DNA of 49,071 nucleotides, from positions 1 to 49,071 of the forward strand of contig JALHQB010000037.1 of assembly GCA_022842185.1 (NCBI GenBank), read 5' to 3'. A program made the translations under genes and the position numbers. Shown here in pieces: positions 19,201-27,370 of this stretch (its first letter is position 1; each line of letters starts with the position of its first letter). A model generated the notes under the pieces. The model searched no databases and was not told where the DNA came from. It was given only the letters and a program-made list of their open reading frames with translations. The DNA comes from Acetobacteraceae bacterium. Lineage in GTDB: Bacteria; Pseudomonadota; Alphaproteobacteria; Acetobacterales; Acetobacteraceae.

Positions 19201-20089
19201 TCGCAAGTTCCACCAGGCTTCGGAAGGCATCAGGATCGCGAAAGAAAGTCGTCACCGAAATCAGCAGGTCGGCGAAAAGTTCCTTGGCTTCCGCCGGGGC
19301 CGACCGCAACAGCTCGAGGTAATCCGACAGGCTGTCCACGCGGGTAACCTGCATCCGCCGCGCGATCCGGCGCAATACCGTCGCGCGCTTATAGCTCGAG
19401 AAGTCATGCCCCGTGCGATCGCACAGCAAGCCGATGATGCGGCGCACGTCGTTGGCGTCGGCGTCCGGGTCCAGCGATCGCACCGCTTCCTTGCTGTGGG
19501 CGACGTCGGCGACGCGCTCCGCCAAGCGTGGAATGGTCCCGATGAAATCCGCCGCGCCGGTGGCGATCGCCGCCTGCGGCATGCCGGGGAATGGGGCTTC
19601 TGCGGGTTCCTGCACCAGGATGATGCCGCCGGATTCCTTGATGGCGCGCACGCCCACGGCGCCGTCCGAACCCGCTCCGGTCAGGATGACCGCGATGCCG
19701 TCGCCGCGGCCATGCGCGATGGATTGGAAGAACCGGTCGATCGGGGCGCGTTGGCCCCGCGGTCCGGAGAATTCGCGGACGGTGATGGCATCGCCGCTGA
19801 TGACCAACTCACCTTCTGGCGGAATGATGTAGACACAGTTCGGCTTCAGCGTGGGTCCGTCCTTGACCTGATGCACACCCATCGTCGTGCAGCCGCCCAG
19901 GATCTGCGCCATGGCGCTCGGATGGTCGGGCGCGAGATGCAGGATGACGACATAGGCCAGGCCGAGATCCGACGGCAGCAGGCGGAAGAAGCTCTGCAAC
20001 GCCGCGACGCCGCCCGCCGACGCCCCGATCGCGCAAACGGGCGTATAGGCGTTGCGTCTTGGGACCTCGTTTGGATTGTCGTCGGGCAT
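16208..20089 (-). CDS. CheB-CheR-PAS-HWE histidine kinase fusion
   Basis: A 1293-residue signalling protein with no obvious transmembrane helix. Order: CheB methylesterase 17-195 with catalytic S24 (IGASAGG), H51 and D142 (GAGSDGAVG); CheR methyltransferase about 212-475 with SAM-binding VWVAGCATGEEAYSIAI at 311-327; a PAS-like segment about 510-625; a coiled coil about 635-735 rich in EELQSINEE repeats; PAS about 735-835, 840-955 and 965-1080; HWE kinase 1090-1285 with phospho-acceptor H1098 (ELQHRTRN), N-box H1194 (HELSINARKYGAF) and the WLEE signature at 1232. Family knowledge: such fusions are frequent in Proteobacteria and are usually not part of flagellar chemotaxis; no che or MCP gene is nearby. 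Two receiver proteins follow. The stimulus is unknown; no LOV cysteine motif was seen in the PAS domains. Confidence 0.94.
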   Translation of the reverse strand: MPDDNPNEVPRRNAYTPVCAIGASAGGVAALQSFFRLLPSDLGLAYVVILHLAPDHPSAMAQILGGCTTMGVHQVKDGPTLKPNCVYIIPPEGELVISGDAITVREFSGPRGQRAPIDRFFQSIAHGRGDGIAVILTGAGSDGAVGVRAIKESGGIILVQEPAEAPFPGMPQAAIATGAADFIGTIPRLAERVADVAHSKEAVRSLDPDADANDVRRIIGLLCDRTGHDFSSYKRATVLRRIARRMQVTRVDSLSDYLELLRSAPAEAKELFADLLISVTTFFRDPDAFRSLVELAIPSMFDAADDAGLRVWVAGCATGEEAYSIAILLLEEAERRNVVVPIQIFASDLDEAALMHARDARYPRSIEADVSPERLKRFFTDEGSHYRVKKEVRDLMLFASHSVLKDPPFTRLNLVACRNLLIYLERAVQQQVCSVFHYALKPDGYLFLGSAEAVESMSSQFSTFSREARLYRSKRDVSLPLPVLPQAPRVERLAYAPSAPIAVPGEFTQRFAGMHAEALEQMSPPSALVDENYNILHLSPSAGRFLLHSAGPVSNNLPSIVLPQLRLDLKLALGRAFMHEPSLTYPAQVSLGGETRLVSLHVQAAPPASGDVTRALVLFLDTGAAPEASDLPEHEARPEESRRLHGELKAAQEALVLSQHAHDITVQDLRTANEELQSINEEYRSTAEELETSKEELQSINEELQTVNAELKIKLEGISTAHNDLQNITAATDIGTLFLDTDLRIRLFTPPITDLINITAHDAGRHVTDFTHRLLYDELEEDVRRVLRTLTPLDREVRSRDGKWYAIRLRPYRTAEDRINGAVLTIIDVSALHVAEARLRQSERELRALVDVSVHVVYRMSADWTEMHELHGGQVLSDTQAPNRSWLEIYIPAVEQPRVRAMIQKAIAEKSIFDLEHQVTRADGSVGWVHSRAVPLLDAEGQITQWLGTATDTTARQLAEAALSESERRYRVLVEGVPQLVWMATNHGHWTWSSSQWHAYSGQTERESRGLGWLEAIHPDDRADVMNAWNEAGRNGTFEVECRIGRVDSGTYRWFQARAALLVDAQSDVQEWLGTSTDVDDLRRMQEQQSMMVAELQHRTRNLIGVVRSIARQTADSAKDLDVFQDKFNDRLAALSRVQGLLSRSDYEPITIGTLIRTELNALGVPAAREKVTLEGPTIVLDSRDVQTFALAIHELSINARKYGAFASSDGRLSVQWRITPHPSGDRLRLEWLEEGIQTLEKARSPGSAGYGRELIERALPYTMGAETNYEIQENFVRCTIELPRERFKEAQA

Positions 20090-20329
20090 TGGGCGTAGTC
20101 CTGCTCCATCGGGCGCCGTGTAACAGGAGTCCTAACACCGTTGCATGGCGCTTTGTTGCCCGGAACCGTACCACGCGGTGCGCGACCTTCACGGTATCAC
20201 AGCAAGGTTTTCCGCGTGCGACGGCACGGGCACTTCAAGTTGAGCGTTCCACCGCGGCAACGGCCGCGCCGCCTTCCCACACCGTGCAGGGGCTGTAGCA
20301 TGGCGGCCCCGAGGGGAAGGAACGCTGTC

Positions 20330-21490
20330 ATGGCTGGCCCGCTGTTGTTCACGCCGATGCAGATCAGGGGCGTGACGCTGAAGAACCGCGTCGTCGTGGC
20401 ACCGATGCACCAATACGCCGCGCAACGCGGCTTCGCGACGGAATGGCATCTGATGAATGCCGGCCGCTATGCCGCCGGCGGCGCCGGGTTGATGATGGTG
20501 GAAAGCACCAAGGTCGAGCAGCGCGGCTGCGGCACGCTGGGCGACCTCGGCCTGTGGGACGACGCCTTCGTCCCGGGCCTCGCGCGCATCGTCGATTTCA
20601 TTCGCGCGCAACATTGCGTGGCGGGCATCCAGATCGGCCATTCCGGGCGCAAGGCGCGGCGCTTCCGCCCTTGGGAGGGTGGCGCGCCCCTGACGCGTGA
20701 GGCGGCGGGGGATGAAGCGTGGGATGCCTGGGAACTGGTCGCGCCATCGGCGGCGCGGTCGCCGGAAAGCGACCCGATGCCCCGCGCCCTGACGCGCGCC
20801 GAAGTCCAGGACATGGTCCTGGCCTGGGGCCAGGCCGCGCGCCGCGCCCATGATGCCGGCTTCGAGGTGCTGGAGATCCATGGCGCGCATGGCTACCTGA
20901 TCCACCAGTTCCTCTCCCCCTTCTCGAACCAGCGCAACGACGAATATGGCGGCGACGAGATGGGCCGCATGCGATTCTGCATCGAGGTGGTGGAAGAAGT
21001 CCGCCGCCACTGGCCGCAGGACAAGCCGCTGTTCCTGCGCCTGTCTGTTGAGGACGACGTCGGCTGGGGGCCGGCCGAGAGCGTCGCATTGGCGAAGCTG
21101 GTGAAGCCGAAGGGCATCGACGTGATCGACTGTTCATCGGGCGGCATGTCCGGCGCGCCGGTCACCAGCGCCGGGCCGATCGGATATGGCTACCAGGTGC
21201 CCTATGCCGAAAGGCTGCGGCGGGAGGCCGGCATCCTGTCCATGGCGGTGGGGCTGATCGTCCATGCCGATCAGGCCGAGGGCATCCTGCAGAAGGGGGA
21301 GGCCGACCTGATCGCGCTGGCGCGGGAGCTTCTGTACAATCCGAACTGGCCGATGGATGCGGCGCAGAAGCTGGGCGTCGATCCACGCTTCGCGCTGGTG
21401 CCGCCCGCCAGCGCGTATTGGCTGGAAAAGCGCGCGCGCCAGGTCAGGACGATGGTGCCCAGCACCTATCGCGAAACGCTGAAGGCCTGA
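20330..21490 (+). CDS. NADH:flavin oxidoreductase, old yellow enzyme family
   Basis: FMN-containing TIM-barrel ene-reductase of the YqjM/OYE type, 386 aa from the ATG at 20330, which has a GAAGGAA site upstream; an in-frame ATG at 20300 would add 10 residues. Seen: LFTPMQIRGVTLKNRVVVAPM at the N-terminus, HSGRKAR near 104, the substrate-anchoring pair H184/H187 in EIHGAHGYLIHQFLSPFSN, then QRNDEYGG. In YqjM a cysteine follows the APM segment; here it is His. C-terminal ALARELLYNPNWP is typical. It is divergent from the kinase gene across 240 bases without a recognised promoter and is followed at 36 bases by an amidase. Confidence 0.93.
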   Translation: MAGPLLFTPMQIRGVTLKNRVVVAPMHQYAAQRGFATEWHLMNAGRYAAGGAGLMMVESTKVEQRGCGTLGDLGLWDDAFVPGLARIVDFIRAQHCVAGIQIGHSGRKARRFRPWEGGAPLTREAAGDEAWDAWELVAPSAARSPESDPMPRALTRAEVQDMVLAWGQAARRAHDAGFEVLEIHGAHGYLIHQFLSPFSNQRNDEYGGDEMGRMRFCIEVVEEVRRHWPQDKPLFLRLSVEDDVGWGPAESVALAKLVKPKGIDVIDCSSGGMSGAPVTSAGPIGYGYQVPYAERLRREAGILSMAVGLIVHADQAEGILQKGEADLIALARELLYNPNWPMDAAQKLGVDPRFALVPPASAYWLEKRARQVRTMVPSTYRETLKA

Positions 21491-21526
21491 CCCTCCAATT
21501 CCCACGACTGCAAGGATATTCAACCC

Positions 21527-22948
21527 GTGACATCCACGCCGCTTTGGCAACACGCCGCCACCGACCTCGCTGCCCTGATCCGATCCGGCGAGGTCAGCGC
21601 GACCGAGGCGGTCCGCGCTTCGGTCGAACGGATGCATGCGGTCAATCCCGCGCTCAACGCCGTGGTGACCGACCTGGCGGATTCGGCGCTGGAACGCGCC
21701 AAGGCGCTGGATGCCCAGAAGGGCCCCAAGGGGCCGCTGCATGGGGTGCCGATCACCATCAAGATCAACATCGACCAGACGGGCCAGGCGAGTTCGAACG
21801 GCGTTGTCGCCTTCAAGGACATGGTCGCGCCGGGCGATGCGCCGCTGGTGAAGAACCTGCTGGATGCCGGCGCCATCGTGATCGGGCGGACCAACGTCCC
21901 GGAATTCTCCCGCCGCTGCTGCACCGACAACCCGATCTTCGGCCAGACCTGGAACCCGTGGGGCCGGCATGTCAGCCCGGGGGGATCCTCGGGCGGGGCG
22001 GGTTCGGCGGTGGCGGCGGGCATCGGCGCGCTGGCGCATGGCAATGACATTGGCGGGTCTCTGCGCTTCCCGGCTGCCGGCAATGGCGTGGTCACGGTCA
22101 AGCCCGGCGTCGGGCGCGTGGCGGTGTACAACCCGTCCCAGACCGCCGAGCGCGGCATCCTGGCGCAGCAGATGTCGGCGCAGGGGCTGCTGGCGCGGTC
22201 GGCGCGGGACCTGCATCTGGCGATGCCGGCGATGATCGCGCCCGATCCGCGCGACCCCTTCCATGTGCCGCTGCCCTGGCGCGGCCCGGCGATGGACGGC
22301 CCGATGAAGGTCGGCTTCAGCCTCGATGCACCGGACCTGCCGCTGCACCCTGAAGTCGCGAAGGCCTTGCTCGCCGCGCGCGATGCGCTGGCCGATGCCG
22401 GCTATGTGGTCGAGGAGGTCACGCCGCCATCGCTGCGCGAGATCGCCTTCGAAGGCCGCCAGGCGCTGATGACCGAAAGCTATCACCTGATGGCGGAGGA
22501 CATCGCGAAATACGGCTCCCCGGCCATTGTCAGCGTGTTCGAGCAGAACTACCGCCGCACGCCGACGGTCGAGATCAAGCCGATGCTGGAGATGCTCGCC
22601 CGCCGCACGTTCTATGCGCGGCAATGGTCGGTGCTGATGGCGGAATACCCGCTGTTCCTGTCCCCCTTCCTGCCGGTGCCCTTCTACGCGCCGGGCCGCG
22701 ACGCGGAAGGCGCCGAAGGGCTGCGCGAGAGCATCGGCCAGGGGCATTGGTCAACGTTGGGCAATTACCTCGGCCTGCCGGCGGGCAATGTGCCGGCGGG
22801 GCTGGGCGATTTCCCGGAAGGGCCGAAGCCGATCGGGGTGCAGATCCTCGGCCAGCGCTGGCGCGAGGACCTGGTGGTCGATGCGATGATCGCCATCGAG
22901 GATCGGCTGGGTACGCTGTCGCAGCAGCTCTGGGCGCGGATGGGCTGA
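21527..22948 (+). CDS. Amidase signature family hydrolase
   Basis: Ser-cisSer-Lys amidase, 473 aa, GTG start preceded by AAGGAT. Catalytic set: K79 (VPITIKIN), cis-Ser in PGGSSGGAGSA (152-160) and nucleophile S178 in HGNDIGGSLR. Length and C-terminal layout fit the GatA/6-aminohexanoate-cyclic-dimer hydrolase branch, but gatB and gatC are absent, so this is a catabolic amidase rather than the tRNA amidotransferase. It follows the OYE gene on the same strand, probably in one transcript. Substrate unknown. The 214 bases after it, up to tRNA-Leu, show no ORF, hairpin with T-run or repeat that I can support. Confidence 0.93.
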   Translation: MTSTPLWQHAATDLAALIRSGEVSATEAVRASVERMHAVNPALNAVVTDLADSALERAKALDAQKGPKGPLHGVPITIKINIDQTGQASSNGVVAFKDMVAPGDAPLVKNLLDAGAIVIGRTNVPEFSRRCCTDNPIFGQTWNPWGRHVSPGGSSGGAGSAVAAGIGALAHGNDIGGSLRFPAAGNGVVTVKPGVGRVAVYNPSQTAERGILAQQMSAQGLLARSARDLHLAMPAMIAPDPRDPFHVPLPWRGPAMDGPMKVGFSLDAPDLPLHPEVAKALLAARDALADAGYVVEEVTPPSLREIAFEGRQALMTESYHLMAEDIAKYGSPAIVSVFEQNYRRTPTVEIKPMLEMLARRTFYARQWSVLMAEYPLFLSPFLPVPFYAPGRDAEGAEGLRESIGQGHWSTLGNYLGLPAGNVPAGLGDFPEGPKPIGVQILGQRWREDLVVDAMIAIEDRLGTLSQQLWARMG

Positions 22949-23162
22949 CGGTGCGCGCGCTCTGCCTTGGCGGGCTGGTCTTGCAGATGCCAGCCTGCGC
23001 TTGGAGATACGGGTGTATTCGTGCCGCCGTGATGGCGACCATCCTCGGCGCGTTCAGGCCATGAGGCTCTGTGGGTCCCCAGGGGCCCGCGGAGCCGAAC
23101 CCGCAGCCTTTGCCGCTTGCACATGGCCGGACGCAGTCCGCGACGGCTGCGAAGGCATTGTA

Positions 23163-23245
23163 TGCCCGCCGCCGGACTCGAACCGGCATGACCTTGCGGT
23201 CTGCGGATTTTAAGTCCGCTGCGTCTACCATTCCGCCAGGCGGGC
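23163..23245 (-). tRNA. tRNA-Leu (anticodon TAA)
   Basis: On the minus strand the 83-nt gene runs from GCCCGCC to GGCGGGC plus discriminator A. The anticodon stem GCGGA / TCCGC encloses loop CTTAAAA, giving anticodon TAA (reads UUA). A long variable arm (GACC, GCAA loop, GGTC) is the class II feature expected of leucine tRNA. The T arm reads CCGGTTCGAGTCCGG. CCA is not encoded; TAC follows the discriminator. The gene lies 40 bases downstream of the metallophosphoesterase gene on the same strand. UUA is probably a very rare codon in this GC-rich genome. Confidence 0.97.
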
Positions 23246-23285
23246 GCACTGCCTTTCGGCCGCGACGTCAGGGGGAGTATCGCCC

Positions 23286-25022
23286 CTAGGCTCCAACGTC
23301 GATAGGCCCCTCACCGGGCACCTCGATCCGCCTTGGCGCCAACAACGCCAGCCCGCCATCGCCGTCCGGCGCCAGCGCATGCAGCCAGAAATACCGCGCC
23401 TCGCTGTCCAGCGCGCCCATGACCGGCGAAGGCGCGGACACGATCCGCAACCCCCCGCTGCGCCCCATCCAATCCAGGTGCCGGTGGCCGTGCATCACCA
23501 CAATCCGCCGCGCATGCCGCCGCAATCGCCGCAGCACCCAATGCCCATTCACCAGCGCCGTACCGAGGCGGTCCGCCAGCGAAGCGCCCGGCCGAGGATA
23601 TTCAACAAGGTGATGATGCATCGCCACCAGCCAGCGCGCCTGCGGCCATTCGGTCATCGCGGCTTCGGCCGCGCGCAACTGCGACATGCCCAGGATGCCA
23701 AGCGCGTTGGTGAAGGAGAAATGCGTCTCCGCATTGGAATCGAGCAGGACCACACCCAACCCATCGGGCGTCGGTGGCGGCGCGATCAGCGGGAACGCCT
23801 CGTTCCACGTCGCGCGCGCGGCCAGCCCCGCGCGCAGCCCGCCATCATCCATGAAGCGCGCCAGCGTCGCCCCACGGCCATCCTGCGTCAGCCAGGCATC
23901 CAGAGTCGGCCCGACGCGCTGCGTGTCGTGATCCACCACGCGCACGCGTCGGCCCTGCAACCGTGCCATCGATGACAGGAAGCGCAGCCGCCGCAGCGGC
24001 CCACCGGGCGCGATCGGCAATTCCAGCCGCGACGGATTGGCGCGATCGACGATGTTCACGTCATGGTTGCCCGGGATGACCAGCACCCGATCGCGCAGCG
24101 ACGGATGGCGCGCGATCGCATCCTCGAAGGCGATGAACTCCGCATTGCGCGCGGCGTCCGTGATGTCCCCGGTGATCAGCACGACATCGATGCGCTGCCG
24201 CGCGTCCTCGGCCTCCAGCAAGTCCAGCACGCGATCCAGCCGGGCATTGCCGCGCGGCCCGTCGCGGCCGCATTCCAGGCGGAAGCCGAATTCATCGCCC
24301 ACGATGTGGATGTCGGACAGATGCGCGACATGCCAGCGCGGCTCACCGGCATCGGGCGGGCCGATATCCTCGGGCGTGCCAGCCAGCGCCTCGGCCATGC
24401 TCCAGGCCGGCGCGCCGATCATCAGATAGACCGCGATCACCCATATGCCGTTGCGGATGGCATCCAGCGCGATGCCAACAAGGTCGCCGGCGCCGAAGGC
24501 CGTAACGCGCAGCGTGGGCAGCGGCCCGGCCCACCAGGCAACCAGGGCGCCCATAACGGCGATCAGGGCACCCGCGACAAGCCCCGCATCGCGCCGCGTC
24601 GCGGCCAGTGGCCGACCAGGCGCGACGGTCTCCAGCGCCAGCCGCGTCGCTTCCCGCAGCGCGGTGTAGAGCGGTTGCACCAGCCCGGCATTCAGCGCCC
24701 AGAAATTGCGCTCAACGACGCGAAACAGCACCCGCCCCCAGCGCCAGGCCGCAAAACCGGCAATCACCGCGAAGCCGATCAGCGCGGCAATCAGGCCGAA
24801 GCGCGCCACGCCATGCCAGGCGGCCTCCGTCAACCAAAGCACCGCCTTGGGCGCCGCACCAAGCAGCAGCGCCGGCACCACCAGCAGCATCACCGCGGCC
24901 AGCGCGAGTTTCGGCAGGCTGATCTCCAGCAGCATGCTCGACGCATGGCGGAACAGGGAATGGCGAGAGGTGGAGGACGCGTCGTCCTCAAGGTCGCCGT
25001 CGCGGGGGTCGGCGAAACTCAT
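23286..25022 (-). CDS. Membrane-anchored metallophosphoesterase
   Basis: Calcineurin-like phosphoesterase, 578 aa. The N-terminal 215 residues contain about four hydrophobic helices (roughly 38-57, 74-93, 148-167, 192-210). The catalytic domain (about 228-545) carries the five metal-binding blocks in order: LSDIHIVGDEF (D237, H239), LITGDITD, VIPGNHDVN, AMHHHLVEYP and VMHGHRHLD. It therefore has a complete dinuclear centre. Substrate unknown; phosphodiesters or phosphorylated lipids or nucleotides are possible given the membrane anchor. The 286 bases upstream contain two inverted A-type repeat modules, so the promoter is either within or between these. Confidence 0.9.
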   Translation of the reverse strand: MSFADPRDGDLEDDASSTSRHSLFRHASSMLLEISLPKLALAAVMLLVVPALLLGAAPKAVLWLTEAAWHGVARFGLIAALIGFAVIAGFAAWRWGRVLFRVVERNFWALNAGLVQPLYTALREATRLALETVAPGRPLAATRRDAGLVAGALIAVMGALVAWWAGPLPTLRVTAFGAGDLVGIALDAIRNGIWVIAVYLMIGAPAWSMAEALAGTPEDIGPPDAGEPRWHVAHLSDIHIVGDEFGFRLECGRDGPRGNARLDRVLDLLEAEDARQRIDVVLITGDITDAARNAEFIAFEDAIARHPSLRDRVLVIPGNHDVNIVDRANPSRLELPIAPGGPLRRLRFLSSMARLQGRRVRVVDHDTQRVGPTLDAWLTQDGRGATLARFMDDGGLRAGLAARATWNEAFPLIAPPPTPDGLGVVLLDSNAETHFSFTNALGILGMSQLRAAEAAMTEWPQARWLVAMHHHLVEYPRPGASLADRLGTALVNGHWVLRRLRRHARRIVVMHGHRHLDWMGRSGGLRIVSAPSPVMGALDSEARYFWLHALAPDGDGGLALLAPRRIEVPGEGPIDVGA

Positions 25023-25087
25023 GGGCGGGCAGGTCCCTGGAAGGGCTTTGGCCCATGCGCGACCAAACTGCTTGTAGAGGGGTCATT

Positions 25088-25150
25088 GGAGAAGGGCTTC
25101 GCCCCTCTCCAAGCCTCACCCCACCAAAGGCCTAAAGGCCTCTGGACTCC
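25088..25150 (-). repeat. Palindromic repeat, A-half only (copy 1)
   Basis: Minus-oriented A module. Stem-loop A2 is at 25088-25110 (arms of 10, one G.U-type mismatch) and A1 at 25124-25145 (CCAAAGGCC arms). The CCCCACC spacer between them is the reverse complement of the GGTGGGG seen in other copies. No B module follows. It lies upstream of the metallophosphoesterase gene and faces copy 2. Confidence 0.85.
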
Positions 25151-25234
25151 TCGTATTGGTGCAGGGCGAACACGGTCATCATCATCGGGCGAACGGCTGA
25201 ATCCGGGCGGCGGTCCTGGCCACGATGCCCGATG

Positions 25235-25303
25235 CCAAGTGGAGGATTCCAAAGGCCTTAAGCCTTTGGTGGGGTGAGTTCGAGAGGGGCAAAGCCCCTT
25301 TCG
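25235..25303 (+). repeat. Palindromic repeat, A-half only (copy 2)
   Basis: Plus-oriented A module with the end of the linker (CCAAGTGGAGG), A1 at 25249-25269 (CCAAAGGC and GCCTTTGG arms) and A2 at 25282-25302. It ends 6 bases from the 3' end of the 2-hydroxyacid dehydrogenase gene. Copies 1 and 2 are inverted relative to each other across about 85 bases of unrelated sequence. Confidence 0.85.
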
Positions 25304-25308
25304 ATCCG

Positions 25309-26229
25309 TCACGCCCCGTCACGCAGAATCCGCCGGCAATGTACCAGCGCAGCTTCCAGCAGATTGTCCGTCGCCTCCGGCGTGCGGAACGCGGAATGGG
25401 ATGTCATCGACACATTCGCCAGCGCCGCGATCGGGTGCCCGGCCGGCAGCGGTTCCTCGACGAACACATCCAGCCCCGCGGCGCCGATGCGGCCCGACCG
25501 CAGCGCCTCGATCAGCGCGGGTTCATCGACGATGGCGCCGCGCGCGGTGTTCACGAACAGCGCGCGTGGCCGCATCTTCGCCAGGCGTTCGGCGGAAAGG
25601 AACCCGCGCGTCTCATCATTCAGCAGCAGATGCAGTGACACGACGTGGCTTTCGGCCAGCAGCGTGTCGAGTTCGGTGAAGGTGACGCCGGGATGCGTCT
25701 TCGGCGTGCGGTTCCAGGCCAGCACCTTCATGCCCGCGCCGTTGCACAGCCGCGCCATCTCCGCGCCGATACCGCCGAAACCGATGATGCCGACGGTCTT
25801 GCCGGTCAGCTGCATCCCTTCATCGCGCGGCCAGCCGCCGCCGGTCATGGCGTGATGCGTCGGGCCGATGCCGCGTGCGGCCGCCCACATCAGGGCGAAG
25901 GCCATTTCGGCCACCGCGGTGTCGCCGTAACCCTTGATGATGTGGACCTTCACGCCGCATTCGGTTTCCAGCGCCTCGGGGTCCATGTAGGACCGCGCAC
26001 CGGTGCCCAGGAACACGATGTGCTTGAGGTCCGGGCAGCGCTTCACGACATCGACCGGGAAATGCGTGTGGTCGTCGATGGCGATCTCGACGCCCTTCAG
26101 CAGCGCGGGCAGTGCCTCGGGCGAGATGTCGGGGTCCTCGTGGATCGCGACGGGCAGGTCATCGGCGCGATGAAGGCGGCGCATGATGTCGGCGAGGGAG
26201 GCATTGGCATCGACGAAGGCGGCGCGCAT
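25309..26229 (-). CDS. D-isomer-specific 2-hydroxyacid dehydrogenase
   Basis: NAD(P)-dependent dehydrogenase of the phosphoglycerate/glyoxylate reductase family, 306 aa. The nucleotide-binding GIIGFGGIGAEMAR is at 148-160. The catalytic triad is complete: R230 (FVNTARGAIVDE), E259 (DVFVEEPLP) and H278 (MTSHSAF). After the second beta strand the sequence is WNRT rather than an acidic residue, so NADP use is possible. It starts 15 bases after the enolase superfamily gene, on the same strand, suggesting a joint hydroxyacid pathway. Oddly the first 45 residues are less typical of the family than the rest, but no truncation is evident. Confidence 0.93.
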   Translation of the reverse strand: MRAAFVDANASLADIMRRLHRADDLPVAIHEDPDISPEALPALLKGVEIAIDDHTHFPVDVVKRCPDLKHIVFLGTGARSYMDPEALETECGVKVHIIKGYGDTAVAEMAFALMWAAARGIGPTHHAMTGGGWPRDEGMQLTGKTVGIIGFGGIGAEMARLCNGAGMKVLAWNRTPKTHPGVTFTELDTLLAESHVVSLHLLLNDETRGFLSAERLAKMRPRALFVNTARGAIVDEPALIEALRSGRIGAAGLDVFVEEPLPAGHPIAALANVSMTSHSAFRTPEATDNLLEAALVHCRRILRDGA

Positions 26230-26244
26230 CGGCTTCTCTCCTGT

Positions 26245-27333
26245 TCACACATCCGCGGCGTGCTGCGTCAGCGCCGCCTCATTCCACACGATGCCCATGC
26301 CGGGCCGGTCGGGCACCTGCGCCATGCCGTCGCGGATCACCAGCGGTGTCTCCAGCAACGGCGCTGCCACGTCCAGGTGTTCCAGCAGATGCGCGGTCGG
26401 CGTCACATTCATCAGATGCACGCTGGCCTCGATGAAGATGTGGGATGACATCGGCACGCGATGCGCGGCCGCGATCGCCGCCGCGCGCTGCCAGCCGGTC
26501 ACGCCGCCGATCTTCATCGCATCGGGCATGCACAGATCCACCGCGCCGGCCGCCAGCGCGCGCTGCATCGAAGCCGGCCCCCACCAATTCTCGCCGCCCT
26601 GCACCGGCACGGTCAGCCGGCGGGACAATTCCGCCAGCCCGGCATCGTCCTGCACCGGCAGCGGTTCCTCCAGCCAGCGAATGTCCAGTGCTTCCAGCGC
26701 GCGACCGCGCCGTTCGGCCTCGGGCAGGGTCAGCGCCTGATTGTAGTCCACCAGGATGCCGACCCCATCGCCCACCGCATCACGCACGGCGCGCACGGTG
26801 TCGAGGTCATCATCCAGCCGCGCATGGCCGATCTTGAACTTCACCCATCGCGCGCCGAGGCTCGCCACCGCCCGCCCCGCTTCTTCCGCCAGCATCGCCG
26901 GCCCCCAGCCGCGCAGGGAGGCATAGATCGGCACAGGCCTCGGTTCCCCGCCCAGCAGCGCGCAGAGCGGCAACCCGGCGTGCACCGCCAGCGCATCCCA
27001 CAGCGCCATGTCGATGCCCGACAACGCGATCTGCACCAGCCCCTCGGTGCCCAGGATACGCCCGGCATCATGCAGGTCCCGCCAGATCGTCGCCGGCGCC
27101 AAAGGCCGGCCGACCAGACCGGCGCCGAGGCTGCGCGCCAGGGCCGCGGTCGGCCCAAGCGCGGCCGGCGTGTAGGGAAACACATAGGACGTGCCGGCAG
27201 CACCGCACGCCGTCCGCACATCCACGATCACCAGCGGCGCGCGCGGGATCACGTTCAGGCTGTTGCGCAGCGGCGGGTCGAGCGGCGCATCCACCGCACG
27301 CACGCGGATTTCGGCAATCACCGGCAACGGCAT
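26245..27333 (-). CDS. Mandelate racemase-type enolase superfamily enzyme
   Basis: Acid-sugar or hydroxyacid racemase/dehydratase, 362 aa from the ATG at 27333, which follows an AGGAGG site. The full mandelate racemase active site is present with numbering shifted by one: K165-F-K167 as the KxK motif, metal ligands D196 (VDYNQ), E222 (WLEEPL) and E248 (GGEN), general-base dyad D271 (MPDAMKIGG) and H298 (MSSHIFIE), and E318. This places it in the MR subgroup, not the MLE or dipeptide epimerase subgroups. The substrate is probably an alpha-hydroxyacid, in line with the downstream hydroxyacid dehydrogenase. The upstream YihY gene ends 37 bases before. Confidence 0.93.
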   Translation of the reverse strand: MPLPVIAEIRVRAVDAPLDPPLRNSLNVIPRAPLVIVDVRTACGAAGTSYVFPYTPAALGPTAALARSLGAGLVGRPLAPATIWRDLHDAGRILGTEGLVQIALSGIDMALWDALAVHAGLPLCALLGGEPRPVPIYASLRGWGPAMLAEEAGRAVASLGARWVKFKIGHARLDDDLDTVRAVRDAVGDGVGILVDYNQALTLPEAERRGRALEALDIRWLEEPLPVQDDAGLAELSRRLTVPVQGGENWWGPASMQRALAAGAVDLCMPDAMKIGGVTGWQRAAAIAAAHRVPMSSHIFIEASVHLMNVTPTAHLLEHLDVAAPLLETPLVIRDGMAQVPDRPGMGIVWNEAALTQHAADV

Positions 27334-27370
27334 GGCGGGCGTTCCTCCTGCCCGCGATCCTGCCCGCGCG

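Noticed and set aside
16208..20089. Bacteriophytochrome or LOV photoreceptor reading of the kinase
   Set aside because: No GAF-PHY segment and no LOV cysteine motif in the PAS domains.
16796..20098. 1100-codon plus-strand frame opposite the CheB-CheR-HWE kinase
   Set aside because: Antisense shadow; no domain recognised, and the minus strand carries continuous catalytic motifs across the full length.
21527..22948. GatA subunit of the Glu-tRNA amidotransferase
   Set aside because: No gatB or gatC nearby; context with an old yellow enzyme suggests a catabolic amidase.
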